NCBI GenBank assembly: GCA_934047225.1
Contig: OW203989.1
Coordinates: 13,677,977-13,741,976 of the forward strand
Length of the DNA stretch: 64,000 nucleotides
Direction of reading: 5' to 3'
Origin: Ypsolopha sequella
Lineage: Eukaryota > Arthropoda > Insecta > Lepidoptera > Ypsolophidae
The position numbers and the translations under genes were made by a program. Positions 33,872 to 45,130 of this stretch are shown piece after piece. Below the pieces are notes generated by a model, which worked only from the letters and a program-made list of their open reading frames with translations, ran no database searches and was not told the origin of the DNA. Position 1 is the first letter of the stretch, and the number at the start of each line of letters is the position of its first letter.

Positions 33872-34018
33872 ATGATGTCTAAACCCGCGCAGGCGCAGTC
33901 AATGTTGGCTTCGTTCCGCTACAATCTCTTTGATAAACTCGAACGTGGCAACTTTGCTGGTTTGTTTGCAAACTTGCACTTAAGTGAACGCGGCCTAATT
34001 GAATTGTACGGAATTTAA
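33872..34018 (+). CDS. Small open frame of unknown meaning
   Basis: The last 48 codons of a longer open frame, from the ATG at 33872, have balanced base use and a protein-like composition (start MMSKPAQAQSML, then an acidic/basic mix), unlike the AT-driven frames around. No family recognised. It could be a decayed exon, as no splice sites or partner exons were identified. Confidence 0.2.
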   Translation: MMSKPAQAQSMLASFRYNLFDKLERGNFAGLFANLHLSERGLIELYGI

Positions 34019-34239
34019 GTTGCTCAGTAACTTGGATTTGGAGCACGGATTTTCTTCGTTGCGTTGTCTGAGTGTTTCCCGATTGGATGTTTAATTTCAC
34101 ATATTGTTTCTTACGTTTTTGTTCTTTCGCCATATGACATGATAGAATATGTAATAATAGAAAAATTATAATTTTCGGATTGGAATAACTTAGTGAATAT
34201 ATTTTTCTTACCAGTTAATGGCTTTTATTTAAAAAGATC

Positions 34240-34290
34240 CCGGCAGCGAGAGGTCCCGGGTTCGAATCCCGGTTCAGAGCTCCTCACATC
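34240..34290 (+). repeat. tRNA-like 3' half
   Basis: GAGAGGTCCCGGGTTCGAATCC followed by CGGTTCAGAGC is a perfect T-arm with box B, but no D-arm is seen upstream. A SINE or pseudo-tRNA fragment. Confidence 0.55.
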
Positions 34291-34847
34291 CAGATTTACT
34301 TTTCTTTCTGCGTTTCTTTACTGCAATGATATAATGTTAATTTAAAAAGGTAATTTATTTTATATAAACAATCATAAAATACAATTTAACGCTTTATTTC
34401 GACCTCTTCAATAGAGTCATCATCAGACTAATAAAAAATATAATACATGACATAATATAAAACAAAGCTTATCGCAGATTTTTGTGAATAAAAGTAAAAA
34501 TACAAATTTAGTTATTTAGGTGTACATTGTTGAAGAATATTTATGAAGCTAAAAAAAGCCCGAAATTTAAGAAAAATACCCAGTTAGTTAGTAAAAGAAG
34601 AGAAGAAGACGAGTAATTTCAAAATTTAATTTCTTTGCGGCTTACGTACAAAATTTGGAGTAAAGCCTTAAATTACCGGTCGTATTTCCGTGAATACTCA
34701 ATTTACTTAGAAAAGGGAGACCGCAAGAGTCTTCCGCTTGCAAACGTGAAATGACACTTAGCAAAACGAGCCGGCCTTTTTTGGGGTTCCGTAGTCGAAA
34801 GGTTCTGTGGATCTGTGGAATATCAAATGATAAACACAGAGATATAA
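34291..34847. other. Unassigned stretch
   Basis: No gene recognised. Confidence 0.4.
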
Positions 34848-35208
34848 TAGTAGTTTATGCTACTAGGGCGAAAAGGAATAAATTACATATTAAAGGAATA
34901 TATTAACCGAGTAATTTATTGCTCTTACGCCCGTGTATCATACTACGTTTTTCAATGCATAGTGTGAGGAAATAAAACAAATATAATCTTGTGAACTTTA
35001 AATTATGATTGGCTCAAAAGGACTGTATCCAGAGCCGTTAAACAGTGGAAAAAAAGTATTACATTTATGGTACATAGGAAAGGCTGCAGGTTAGCCAGCC
35101 ATTGTAAATAAATAAAAAAAAAGAATAAAAATAAAGCCCTAGGGCAAAATAATCGACTTTCTGTTCGGTTTTGATCCATAAAAAGTGGGCACTTGCATTG
35201 AAAAAATG
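34848..35208 (-). repeat. ~390-bp unknown repeat, copy 2
   Basis: Reverse-oriented relative of 20835-21220, sharing GTATCATACTACGTTTTTCAA, ATCCAGAGCCGTTAAACAG and AAAGTGGGCACTTGCATTG. Confidence 0.75.
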
Positions 35209-35576
35209 TATATTTACTAGATTGTACTTTGGGTAATCATTAGAGACTCAATGAATCTGCGATGCCTCTGTCCGGTATCACAATTATGCCCTTAAAGACA
35301 GTAGCATTTGTGCTGTGTACACCAGATCCACATCCTGCAGCAGGCAACTCATTGAAGAGGAGATAAAAGACTGCCACCGCCGCCCTCATCCTTGCAAGCA
35401 ACCACCACCGTCGTGTCGGTGCCTATTTGCTCGCTCCAGAAACAGCTGCCCACGCCCGCCCCCGCCGCTTCCGCTGCACCCGCTTCACTCTTGCTGAAAG
35501 TGAACACTGACAAAGATTTGTGAATATATTACGTACCTACCATTTTTGTTAAAGAAATAAAAAAAAATTTTTTTTC
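35209..35576. other. GC-rich, proline/arginine-coding patch, unassigned
   Basis: Bases 35310-35500 are CCG-rich and hold an open frame of 60 codons rich in proline, arginine and cysteine. No domain recognised. The sharp GC change suggests foreign repeat or old coding sequence. Confidence 0.3.
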
Positions 35577-35843
35577 ATGTTAATAATTTGCAATATTCCG
35601 GTAAACACTCTTACCACGCTATTCAAAAAGCAGGCTCAAGCACCGCCCGCCTTCCCGCATAAAACATGCACAAGCAAAGCAAGCAAGAAAAGCAAAAGCA
35701 TTTTCTTGCCTGTTATTCAAGATTGCTTTATTTTGTGCTCCTACTGCTTGCTTTGCTTGTGCATGTTTTATGCGGGTCGCCGGGCGGTGCTTGAGTCTGC
35801 ATTTTGAATGGCATGGTAAGAGTAATATTGCAAATTATTAATA
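35577..35843. mobile_element. Foldback element
   Basis: ATGTTAATAATTTGCAATATT, CTCTTACCACGC and GCACCGCCCGCC...GCATAAAACATGCACAAGC on the left are mirrored through GCTTGTGCATGTTTTATGCGG...GCGGTGCTTGAG to GCAAATTATTAATAT. Arms about 115 bp, well matched. Confidence 0.8.
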
Positions 35844-36229
35844 TATCCACAAAATCATAATGGACTTCCGCAAAGTAACGCCTTGTTCAATATATTCAAT
35901 GAATGATGGCTTTGCTCTCGTCGAGAACAAGAAGCGTCTACTTCAGAATGCAAAATGCGTGGCACCGTCCACGCCCCTGCAGCTTCATCCGATCTTAAGG
36001 CTGCAGGGCTCAAAGTACAGATATACTTCTCCAGAGTGCACAGAAGATGTATGCAGCTCGTACTAGGGTATACGTGATTGTGCAGATCGTCGAGCTCAAG
36101 TTTGAAAGGCGAAAAAACTTTTTGTATTTAAAATTCTTGTATCAGAGCAGCTTATATTAAGTTTTCATCAGTGGCTTCTAGTGTGAGGGTATCGTATATC
36201 GACATTTTAGCGGAGCGATTACAAAAAAA
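35844..36229. other. Unassigned stretch
   Basis: A 68-codon open frame (35860-36066) has no recognised motif. CTGCAG palindromes at 35977-36005. No gene supported. Confidence 0.3.
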
Positions 36230-36352
36230 TTCTACAACCCGGCCGAGTTAACTTGCTACCCCGCTTTCCTTGTCCTTGCTGCGATCGTTCACACTACAGG
36301 ATATATTTATCTCTCGCTCCCCAGGTGCCAAGTTAACTCGGCCGGGTTGTAA
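36230..36352. mobile_element. Short MITE
   Basis: TACAACCCGGCCGAGTTAAC and GTTAACTCGGCCGGGTTGTA are exact inverted termini. The centre is GC-richer than the flanks. 123 bp, very small for a MITE. Confidence 0.75.
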
Positions 36353-36547
36353 CAACAGGCTAGAAATGTTGTATAATGATATAAATCGACGGTGGAAAGC
36401 TAAAATGTGTTATGCGAAACTTTATTAATTTTACAGGAGACCGGTTTAAAAATTGAAATTTTCGATAATAAACCGTTAAGATTTCCATGTTTGACGTGTT
36501 CCGTGTTTAAATGCAGTTTTGAAGGTCATTTTTATTACTTAGGTTAA

Positions 36548-36850
36548 AGTCCAGTGAAATGTTTGTATGGAGGTTGAATTAAATGGACACTGGGTGAAAA
36601 TTGAGATTATATCAGTTATATGTATAACTGATAAATTGAAATTCACAAGAATCTCTGATATATATTTGACAAAAGTGTACTAGCTTATTTAGTCCACGGA
36701 TAAGCACACTATTGGTGAGATCAGAGTCTAATTATTTTGGTATTACATAAAAATACATACGCATTTCCGGGGGATGTGGTCATATATGACGATACTATTA
36801 TCTTTAATTCAACCTCAACTCTTCCATTTAATGAAATTTTACTGGACTAT
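36548..36850. mobile_element. MITE with degenerate inverted ends
   Basis: AGTCCAGTGAAAT...GGAGGTTGAATTAAA is mirrored by TTTAATTCAACCTC...ATTTTACTGGACT. The inner region has a short palindrome ATATCAGTTATATGTATAACTGATA split by two bases. Confidence 0.6.
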
Positions 36851-38239
36851 TATGTATATAAAATACATATACTATTATAATTATAAACTACCCTATACTG
36901 AGCTGCTTTAAACCCAATTTGAATTACTTATTACTTTTTTACTAGATCATAATAATAATAATAAATAATGGTCGATGTAGTAAATTGCAAGATGAGTTTC
37001 CTATCAACATCACTATTATTCGGAAGTAACAATAAACAAGTGAACCAACAGAACGCTCATTGCGCAATTTCAAATCACACTTCTCTGCTTCTACTTAACT
37101 GATAAAAAGAAAACGTTTTGGAGCTTCATTGCGGAGTTTAAATGTGTAGAGGACGCAGATACTCAAGCTTATTTACTGAGACTACTTTAGGAGAATTGGA
37201 ATAATTTTCAAGACGAGGTGAAGACACTTTTGATGACACAAGTTTCTGAAGTGTAATTTGGGGTTTGGCTAGACTAGAAGGACATCTGACCATCTTATTC
37301 TAGAGGTAGAAAGTTTTGTTGAAGGCTACATGGAACAAGAAATTTGTGGTTTGGCCTTTAAACTTGTTAATTTATTTTTTATCACTTTACTTATTAGAAA
37401 AAATCTTTGGTCACAATTTTATATACTCGTATCTCAAATAAAAGCAAAACAACAGATATCAATTATCAAAAAGAATAACACTTTCCAACTTCTTCACACT
37501 CATAAAGTAACACAAATGCTACTTCATAAAAACAATCAAACGCCAACAGCAGGCAAAAAACCCCCTCCCACTACAGTGCAATGCAACGATGTCTAGACCA
37601 GCGTACGTTTTGTACTCGTGCGTAGTTAAAAATACGCTCTATTATCTCGAGTGTGGAGGGTCTTTTAATTAAAAGTCAACGCGTTGGCCGTCCCTTACTT
37701 GGACGATACAGGCGTTTTTATAATATACACATGTTATACAGTTTATACCAAGTAGTTTATTAAAAATAATTGAACTTGTGAACCTATTTTTAGGCTTTGA
37801 TACAATATTCGTTGGTGATTTTAATTTTTGGAGATGAAAATTATCACTCGTTATTTAAAATTTTGTATAAAAAGGCGTTGTTATTATGTAACTATAAAAG
37901 GCTAACATCACACGCGTTCGTATAATCTTCTCATATTTCATAGGGACTAAAGTAAAGCTTCCAATGAAACAGGGTATTCTCGGCGTATCTCTTTGATTTA
38001 TGAACTATTTAAGTACCCTTTAAAACTATGAAAGAAAGTCAATTTCCTGTTTTAAGGGAGGTTTTCGACAAATGAACAAAAAATGCTGTAATACTCAGGA
38101 AATGGGAGAAAATTTCATTTAGAGCGTGAAAAGGTTTCCTTGTGTCTTTCCTTTTGTTTATTATTTTCAGGGACAATATGATACAATAAATGGTACGGAG
38201 ATAAGGGAAAACAAAAGGTTATTTGCACCAATATTACGT
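36851..38239. other. Unassigned stretch left of the giant element
   Basis: No gene recognised. The 88-codon open frame at 37330-37596 lacks motifs. This is the left flank of the LTR-element insertion site. Confidence 0.4.
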
Positions 38240-38243
38240 GTAG
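38240..38243. other. Target-site duplication, left (GTAG)
   Basis: GTAG immediately precedes TGTACTAAAC at the left end of the element and recurs at 55412-55415 after the right end. Four bases fits Ty3/gypsy-type or retroviral integration. Confidence 0.75.
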
Positions 38244-39448
38244 TGTACTAAACCCTCTTGTAATCCCTATTACTGCTCACACTGAACTCCATCGACCCGA
38301 ATAACAACCCACTTACAACCTACATAGTTTAACGTTTGGTGCTTAATAGAAATGATTTTAACAGATATATGGCCAAAGTGTGATCGTCAGATTAGAACCT
38401 TACGTAGCGCCTTAAGTAGTAACCCAAATTATTTAAAAGTGATTCAGAGATGTTGATAGCAAACAAACCCCTATTAAAAGTCCCATGCTGTTGTAAATTA
38501 TTAGTTATCTTTCACGTGCTAAGTAAATTGGACATAAAATAATTAAAACCAAATTCGTAGATTTAGATAGTAAAATCAGAGAATATAAAGTATTGGTAAT
38601 AATGTTCAGATTAGAAATTTCACTGTTTGTCAGTTAAGCCAATATATGAAAGTCATAGAGATAACACTTTGTAAACAAATCTAGATGTAAAATTCATTAA
38701 TGTTACAAATAATAAAAGGTGAATAAAATCTCTGTTGCAATTCTGCGCCAGTCAGCCTCTTAAGAGGCTATATGAATTTACTATATTAGACTATACCCGC
38801 TACTTTAGACGATACATCACATACAAATTTTGTTTGATTATGTTATGAATAAAATGCATTATTATTATTTTTTTTAATAACCACTACCAATAATTGGGGA
38901 TGGATGAGGTGAGGTATTTCTGAGTTTGAAATTTAATAATTTATTGATGATCAAAGCTGAATAGTATTCTAACAGCTAACCTTTATGTATGTTGTAGAAC
39001 TTATTACTCGATAGATACTTCTATACGAAAATTACTTATTTAGCTGGTAATCTTCGAATAAGTCCATAGGACAGTGAGTAAAATTCTCACATCTGTGATT
39101 ATCTGGTCAATAAAATAGAGACTCAAAGAAAGCCATATTGGCAACTTCTCAGAAGTACCTTCCCTTGGATGTGGAATACCCCCGTGACTTTTTTTAGTGT
39201 ATACTTTTTTTTTTTGAATTCTAAATTTAAGATTTATTTATTTATTTTTAATTTTACGCGCCTATGTTGGTTCCCTGACTACACAGCTCTGGTAAAGAAC
39301 CAACAAGAAATCCAGAGCGTCCCTACCATCATAGTAACCAAAACTACAAATGACACAAATAATCCAACAGAATGATTTCAGATTTCCAACTTATGGCTAT
39401 CTTGTGTTTCTGTACCAAATATATTTTATTTGTTCTTATGTCATTGGT

Positions 39449-40385
39449 AAGCTAAACTACCCCATTTCAGTGTATAGTTAGCTCGTGGCTGTATTTTGCC
39501 TGACAAAAGAACAAGTAACATCTATACAAATACACCAAATGTTACTAATTATATACTTGAGTAACAAACATTGAAATCACTCGTGTTGCACCACGTCCCA
39601 CTCAAAGATTCAGTCTCTTTAACAGATCTACTCAAATAGTGACTGACAGTTAAAATTAATTTCTTAGATACTGCTGGTAATACTCAACTTAAAGTTGCTA
39701 TGTCAATTTGACAAAACTATCTAGTAAAAAACTTAGACTTTCATATTCAGCGTACAGTCATTCTGTTTACTATTCAATAGAGAATTTCTATCAAGTCAAA
39801 ATTGCAAGTTGTTTCAGTAATAAACTTCTCTAATACAATCGTCTTTGTTGTATTTAATGCAAGTCAGATATGTACAAATTTCTACCAGGTTGGAATTTTA
39901 CCCATTTTCTAAAAATCTCCAAGTTTCAGTAAGGTTTTTACATAATAAGTCTCAAATATATTAAAACTTTTGAATACAATAAATTAGGCTTTCAACCCTC
40001 ATTTCATGTAGGAAAGTTTACTTTAAAAATCATTGATTTTCTAGTAATATGAAACTACTGTGACTTTCATCCTTAACAGTATTGCAGTTATTTATGTAGT
40101 CAATTTTATAACTACACTCAGTAGAATAATTTCAATATATTTTTAAAGAGAAATCTGCTCTAGGTAATGTAGTATTAAAAATACTAATAGAACTTTGTTT
40201 TTATTCTAAAGATGTATTCATTTAATTCCATTGACGAAGAACAACTTTTACTACCCCATATTTGGTGTATAGTATCAGTTAAGGCTTTTATTTTGCCAGA
40301 CAAGGGAAAGCATTTATGCAAACAAATACATCATGTTATGTACTTCAAGTTTATTGAACATTTATAAGAATTGAAATTATTCTCT
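39449..40385 (+). repeat. Diverged repeat pair inside the LTR
   Basis: About 120 bases at 39449-39570 (ACTACCCCATTTCAGTGTATA, TTTTGCCTGACAA, ATACAAATACACC) are recognisably related to 40248-40385 (ACTACCCCATATTTGGTGTAT, TTTTGCCAGACAA, AAACAAATACATC). An old duplication roughly 800 bases apart. The same pair occurs in the right LTR at +12568 to +12569. Confidence 0.5.
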
Positions 40386-40735
40386 TGAATAAAGATTTCC
40401 CGAACTATTTTCACGGTAATTAGTTTATTAGTTACTTACTCAATTGAGTAATAAAAGAAAATCCGAAACATTCTATATTTCATCTAGGTTCTACTCTGTA
40501 TCAATGCAGTCATTTCGACAAGGGAGTAAGTAAGTAAATACTGACTAAAAGGTTCGTCAGTCTGCTATACTCTATTTTGGATTCTTATATACCAAACTAT
40601 TTATTAGGCATATTTTGTGCCAAACTCAAGTCTCTTTATTTCTTGAAAGAAATACCTAAGTAAATACAATATTTTAAGAGATAATTAAGTGATGAAACTT
40701 ATGTTTCCTATCATTTCATATTTATTGCCAATATT

Positions 40736-40975
40736 AAAGCCCTATGCCCTAGCATTCAAAACTAGTGTTCTGTGGGCATATAAAACCCTCTTAGATAAAC
40801 AATGAAACTATTTCAGTATCAAAGCCCTATGCCCTTACATTCAAAATTGGACTTATAAAGCCCTCTCAAATAAACAATGAAACTATTTCAATATCAAAGC
40901 CCTATGTCCTTACATTCAAAATTGGACTTATAAAGCCCTCTCAGATAAGTAAACAATGAAACTATTTGTCAAACA
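40736..40975 (+). repeat. Three tandem ~77-85-bp repeats in the LTR
   Basis: Three successive units start AAAGCCCTATGYCCTWRCATT and contain AAACAATGAAACTATTT. The first unit is more diverged and longer. Present identically in the right LTR near 53305-53544. Confidence 0.8.
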
Positions 40976-41473
40976 AACTAGTCAACAACAACCTATTCCT
41001 GAACCACTAACTCTAATTTTCAGAGGTCCCTATCTACTTGAAAACTTGTAACCTATCATAATTGAATTTATTGACCTATTTTCCCTGAACAATGAAGAAA
41101 GTTACCTGAAACCTCCCACTATGCATAATTTCTAAAAAAACCTATTAATGTCCTAACAATAGACTTGAATTTTTGGAATTTACCTACCTAACATTTGGCC
41201 CTAAAATCAAATGTTCCTAGGCTTTTAAATGTGTGAATTTTCAAAGCTAGAGGTCCGTCACCTCACATTTACAATTAAACGTGTGTGTGGTTGTATATTG
41301 TGCTAGCAAACACCATACAACCCCTCAACTAATCGACAGAAAGAAGTGAGGCAAGTTGAAACCTCTCTGTGTGCCTAACACCCTAAAACTTTGCCCTACT
41401 CAGACAGGGGGTGATACAGTAGGTAAAAAGGACGTCACCCCGCTGGCTGGGATAGCCTATATGATCATGTGTA

Positions 41474-41513
41474 TATATAAATATATAGATATGAGACCAT
41501 GACCAGCTCAGTC
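41474..41513 (+). promoter_or_regulatory. Plus-strand TATA plus initiator in LTR
   Basis: TATATAA at 41474-41480 lies 30-36 bases upstream of the A in TCAGTC (41508-41513), a match to the insect initiator. The transcript would run antisense to the inferred element. The same motif sits at 54043-54082 in the right LTR. A sequence-based prediction only. Confidence 0.45.
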
Positions 41514-41515
41514 AG

Positions 41516-41659
41516 ATGACAAAGGACAGAACAAATCGCAGCCTCTTCACGGCTCGGACGCTTTGCCATAAACATCGCCTTTCATGGAGGATGTGTTTCC
41601 AGTATGTAAAACTGGCGCAAGGCCATCCCAGACGCTTGCTTCCCTCCAGAGGAGGTTAA
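41516..41659 (+). CDS. 47-codon basic open frame just after predicted start site
   Basis: The first ATG after the plus-strand initiator opens a 47-residue frame rich in arginine and lysine (MTKDRTNRSLF...). Repeated at 54085-54228 because the LTRs are identical. No family recognised. It could be an upstream ORF of an antisense transcript or chance; the GC-richer local composition mildly favours function. Confidence 0.2.
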   Translation: MTKDRTNRSLFTARTLCHKHRLSWRMCFQYVKLAQGHPRRLLPSRGG

Positions 41660-42205
41660 AACTAGACTCTGTCGTTCACACCAGTAGGTGACCCGAGCCT
41701 TAATCCAGTGCGACTTCCGCTCTGTAAGATCCCTGCCTGACTCTTCAAGATTTCCCAGCGACTAGCCCTATGCCACTACCCTGGTACATCTTCCCGTTTC
41801 CACGTCCGGCATTACTAAGAAGAGACCATACTCCCTTCCCTCCCCATCAACCCCTGAATCGACCTATGCACTATTACATTATTTAGGTACGTACTTTAAT
41901 TTCGGAACTTGAAAAGACGATTATCGAACCCTTTACATAACGCGGAATCTAGCTCGTTCGCTCGTTCACCCTACACGAATTCAAACGCGTGTGTCAATCG
42001 CCGAGTCGGAAAAGTCAAAAACTATTGACCATAACCGAATCTATTTACGAAAAAAGGGCATTCCGCCACCTAAAAGCTAACGCGACGCGAAATGGTCCCG
42101 AGACCTAACGAACAGATAGATTGACACATTCCGTATTTTAATCGCAAATTCCGAAAACAAAATCACTATTAAAACAAACAAAAACTTCCCCAAATAAACT
42201 CAAAA

Positions 42206-42406
42206 ATGAACTACACCTTTAAAACTTCTTGCAGCACTTCCACTGACGACGGTGTAAAAATGAATGCCCCCCACCCTACATTTCCACCCATTTATATACT
42301 AAGTGTGATATTAACGTTATCAGTGCTATCGGCGTCAACGGTGCTAACGGTGTTATGTGCGCTTTCGTGCAGAATGAACAAAAGTGAGACAACCAAACAA
42401 GAGTAA
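42206..42406 (+). CDS. 66-codon open frame with one membrane segment
   Basis: Starts in good insect context (CAAAAATGA). The predicted peptide has a polar N-terminus with an N-glycosylation-type NYT at residues 2-4, a hydrophobic segment at about residues 29-55 (IYILSVILTLSVL...), and a basic tail (RMNK), suggesting N-out, C-in. It is antisense to the inferred element and overlaps the minus-strand promoter, so it may be chance. The copy at 54775-54975 is identical. Confidence 0.25.
   Translation: MNYTFKTSCSTSTDDGVKMNAPHPTFPPIYILSVILTLSVLSASTVLTVLCALSCRMNKSETTKQE
42261..42298 (-). promoter_or_regulatory. Minus-strand TATA plus initiator in LTR
   Basis: On the minus strand TATAAA (42296-42291) is followed 31 bases on by GCATTC (42267-42262, A at 42265), close to the TCAKTY initiator. 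This direction agrees with the primer site and purine tract. The equivalent in the right LTR is 54830-54867, giving a U3 of about 580 bases and an unusually long R-U5 of about 4 kb. Confidence 0.45.
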
Positions 42407-42845
42407 TAGAGATGGCAACATAACAACAAAACATGGCAACAGCATATACTCGGCGTAAGCAGGACAGGACAAAAATATACAAGTAAGAGTGAAAGAGATA
42501 GACACATGGTGACAAGCCTAAGGCGTCATCTAGTCTACGTGGCAACAACTTGGCAGTTGCGTGACAACAACAGCTAATTTAGGGTTCACGCATAATTGGA
42601 AACCATAATGTTTGAAATTGAAAGTTTATTCTTAATTCCTTCCATATTGGACCGATTGTTTGGGCCGGTGGTTGAGTTTACTGTATTTATCATTTAAAAT
42701 CAGTTATTCTACGCGATCGATTTCAATTTGCTTTATTTATTTCAACGTGATTTATTTGATTACATACAACAATCTTCCTGCCCATTATCATAACATTTAT
42801 TTGTGAATTGAGACGTGAACAGATGAGGTACGATCTGTCACAGCG

Positions 42846-42853
42846 CTTTCCCC
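42846..42853 (-). other. Polypurine-tract candidate
   Basis: The minus strand reads TTTTGGGGAAAGCGC directly before the LTR start TGTGAC. The run GGGGAAAG is three bases from the LTR boundary, where the plus-strand DNA primer of an LTR retrotransposon is expected. It is short, and the CGC spacer is atypical. Confidence 0.5.
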
Positions 42854-42947
42854 AAAATTTACGCAGATTAGCAAGCCTTAAACGAAGGAAATTTTCTCTT
42901 CCATCATTCACAAATACACGATAACAATGTTCACTCTGATATTAATT

Positions 42948-43675
42948 TATTATCACCTTTCTCCCAGACCGTTCACGTGTGGTGTGTGTTTATACCTAGT
43001 AGTTAATCAAAACTTAACCGATTGAGACTCCAAACCATTGCTTAATTGTTCACGAATAATCTGTCCGTCAAACAAGGAGATCTGAAATTCCCAGAGAGAT
43101 CGTTTGTGAGACGACCTTGTCCTAGTGACACCGCAAAGATTTTCTAGACAAATTCTATTTTTTTCAATTTAAGTAGACACGCTTTGCGCCTCTTTCATAA
43201 ACCAAGATCACTTTAATAGCTATCCATCCAGATACCCAAATGAGCAATTGTTCAGCTCGGAATCTCTCCCAGCATTAAATTCTAACCAACTATTCGGAGA
43301 ATGTATAGTGTTGCCGAAGATAGCATTAGCTGCGTGTAGAGTTAAACCTTTAAGTATCACAGTATATACTGTCCTTTAGTCTTTAAGACTCTAACCTAAC
43401 ACCAATTCAACTTAAAAGTTTATGTGTAGTATAGAGTCTCCAGGATATGATGACAATAAATTTAAGTCCACACCTTCGAACTGTTGTCTTGTTAGGGCCC
43501 TTTTTGTTGTCAACGTCATAGTCATATGTCAAAGTCGTTTCATTCCATTCCTTCCACCGACACACTCTGACTTCCTCATCCGCTCTTACAATTTCCCTAA
43601 CAAGCCACCAGCCCTACAAATATGAACCTATTTAATTTTAATTACCTCCATTTAACATGACTATCTTTTGAATAC
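42948..43675 (+). repeat. Interior duplication, unit A
   Basis: About 0.7 kb related to unit B at 44398-45130, sharing CTCCCAGA, GTGTGGTGT, TCAAACAAGGAGA, GAGATCACTTTAATAGCT, TTCGGAGAATGTATAG and TCTCCAGGATA in the same order, with many substitutions and indels. The pattern of change shows no coding constraint. Confidence 0.75.
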
Positions 43676-43765
43676 CACCATTACCTTTTAATACCTCCTT
43701 AACCTTTTTAATACCACCTTTACCTTTTTAACAACACCTTTATATACCTTTTAAAACTAACTTAA

Positions 43766-44380
43766 AATATAACTTATTTTAAATTTACTCAAAGCCCTTT
43801 TAAACGCCAAAATGCAAGCATTCGCTGATTGTCAACTACGCTTACACTCATGAGTGCATATCTACACAAAGCTAATTACGCAGAGTGCTAGACACGTAAA
43901 GTGTCATATACGCCAATTGTCAACATTGGCAAATATGCCCATTCACAATTACATAAAGAATAAAAAATAAAATATAACTTATTTTAAATGTACGCAAAGT
44001 CGTTTTAAACGCCAAAATGCAAGCATTCGCTGATTTTCAACTACGTTTACACTCATGAGTGCATATCTACACAAAGTTAATTACGCAGAGTGCTAGACAC
44101 GTAAAGTGTCATATACGCCAATTGTCAACATTGGCAAATATGCCCATTCACAATTACATAAACAATAAAAAATAAAATATAACTTATTTTAAATGTACGC
44201 AAAGTCCTTTTAAACGCCAAAATGCAAGCATTCGCTGATTTTCAACTACGCTTATATTCATGAGTGCATATCTACACAAAGTTAATTACGCAGAGTGCTA
44301 GACACATAAAGTGTCATATACGACAATTGTCAACATTGGCAAATATGCCCATTCACAATTGCATAAAAAATAACCATATC
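43766..44380 (+). repeat. Three 205-bp tandem repeats
   Basis: Units begin at about 43766, 43971 and 44176 with AATATAACTTATTTTAAAT and contain CAAGCATTCGCTGATT, CTCATGAGTGCATATC and CCAATTGTCAACATTGGCAAA. They are more alike than units A and B, which flank them, so they arose later. Confidence 0.85.
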
Positions 44381-44397
44381 TAAATAAATTCGGTATT

Positions 44398-45130
44398 TAT
44401 TATCATGTTCCTCCCAGAATGAATATGTGTGGTGTAATTTTTATACCAAACGGTTAATCAAAAATTAAATCAGTTGAAATTCTAATCTATAGGTTTATTA
44501 ACTACAGATAAATATCCATCAAACAAGGAGAACTCAATCCTTCAAAGAAGTTAGTTGTGAATTAACTCTACCCTAGTGGTAACACAACAACCTTCTAGCC
44601 AAATTCTATTTTTTCAATTTGAACAATAGATGTGCCTTTGTGTCTCTTTCTTGAATCGAGATCACTTTAATAGCTCTCAAGATAAGTACCCAAATAACTA
44701 ATTCCCCAGTCTAGAATCTCTTCCAATGTTAAATTCTAATCAACCATTCGGAGAATGTATAGTTGCCGAGAAAATATGCATCAGCTGCGTGTGTAGTGAA
44801 ACTATTTAGAATCGCAGTTTATACTGCTGATTAGTCAAGATGACTCTAACCTAACTCCTTTTCAACTAAATAGTTTGTTGTGTAGTGTAATGTCTCCAGG
44901 ATAACACGACAATAAACATGAGTCCACATTCCTGAAACTGTTGTCTCGCTAGAGCCCTTTTCTTTGCCAAAGACAAAGTTAATTGTCATGGTTGTATCTT
45001 TCTATCTCTTCCACCAACAACATACTTCCTTCCTCATTCTCTCTAACACTTTCTCTAACGAAGCACCAGCTCAACAAATATGGACAAATCTAAATGATTT
45101 AAGTACCTCTTATTTAAAATATTATCTTTT
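44398..45130 (+). repeat. Interior duplication, unit B
   Basis: Diverged partner of unit A, about 1450 bases away, in the same orientation. Together with the 205-bp array it accounts for about 2.2 kb of the interior. Confidence 0.75.

Larger units (their letters stand above)
38244..42842 (-). repeat. Left LTR (3' LTR in inferred orientation)
   Basis: 4599 bases, matching 50812-55411 throughout apart from five versus six T near 40140/52709. The plus strand begins TGTACTAAACCCTC and ends GATCTGTCACA. Such a long LTR is exceptional; insect LTRs are mostly a few hundred bases. It contains internal repeats (40736-40975 and the pair 39449/40248) and promoter-like motifs on both strands. Confidence 0.85.

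Noticed and set aside
35315..35497. Proline/arginine/cysteine-rich small protein
   Set aside because: The composition comes from CCG-rich sequence; no start context, splice sites or family similarity support it.
42276..42548. 90-codon minus-strand open frame in the LTR (copy at 54845-55117)
   Set aside because: It overlaps the plus-strand membrane-type frame and the predicted minus promoter and ends at the predicted start site, so it would not be on the main transcript. No domain recognised.
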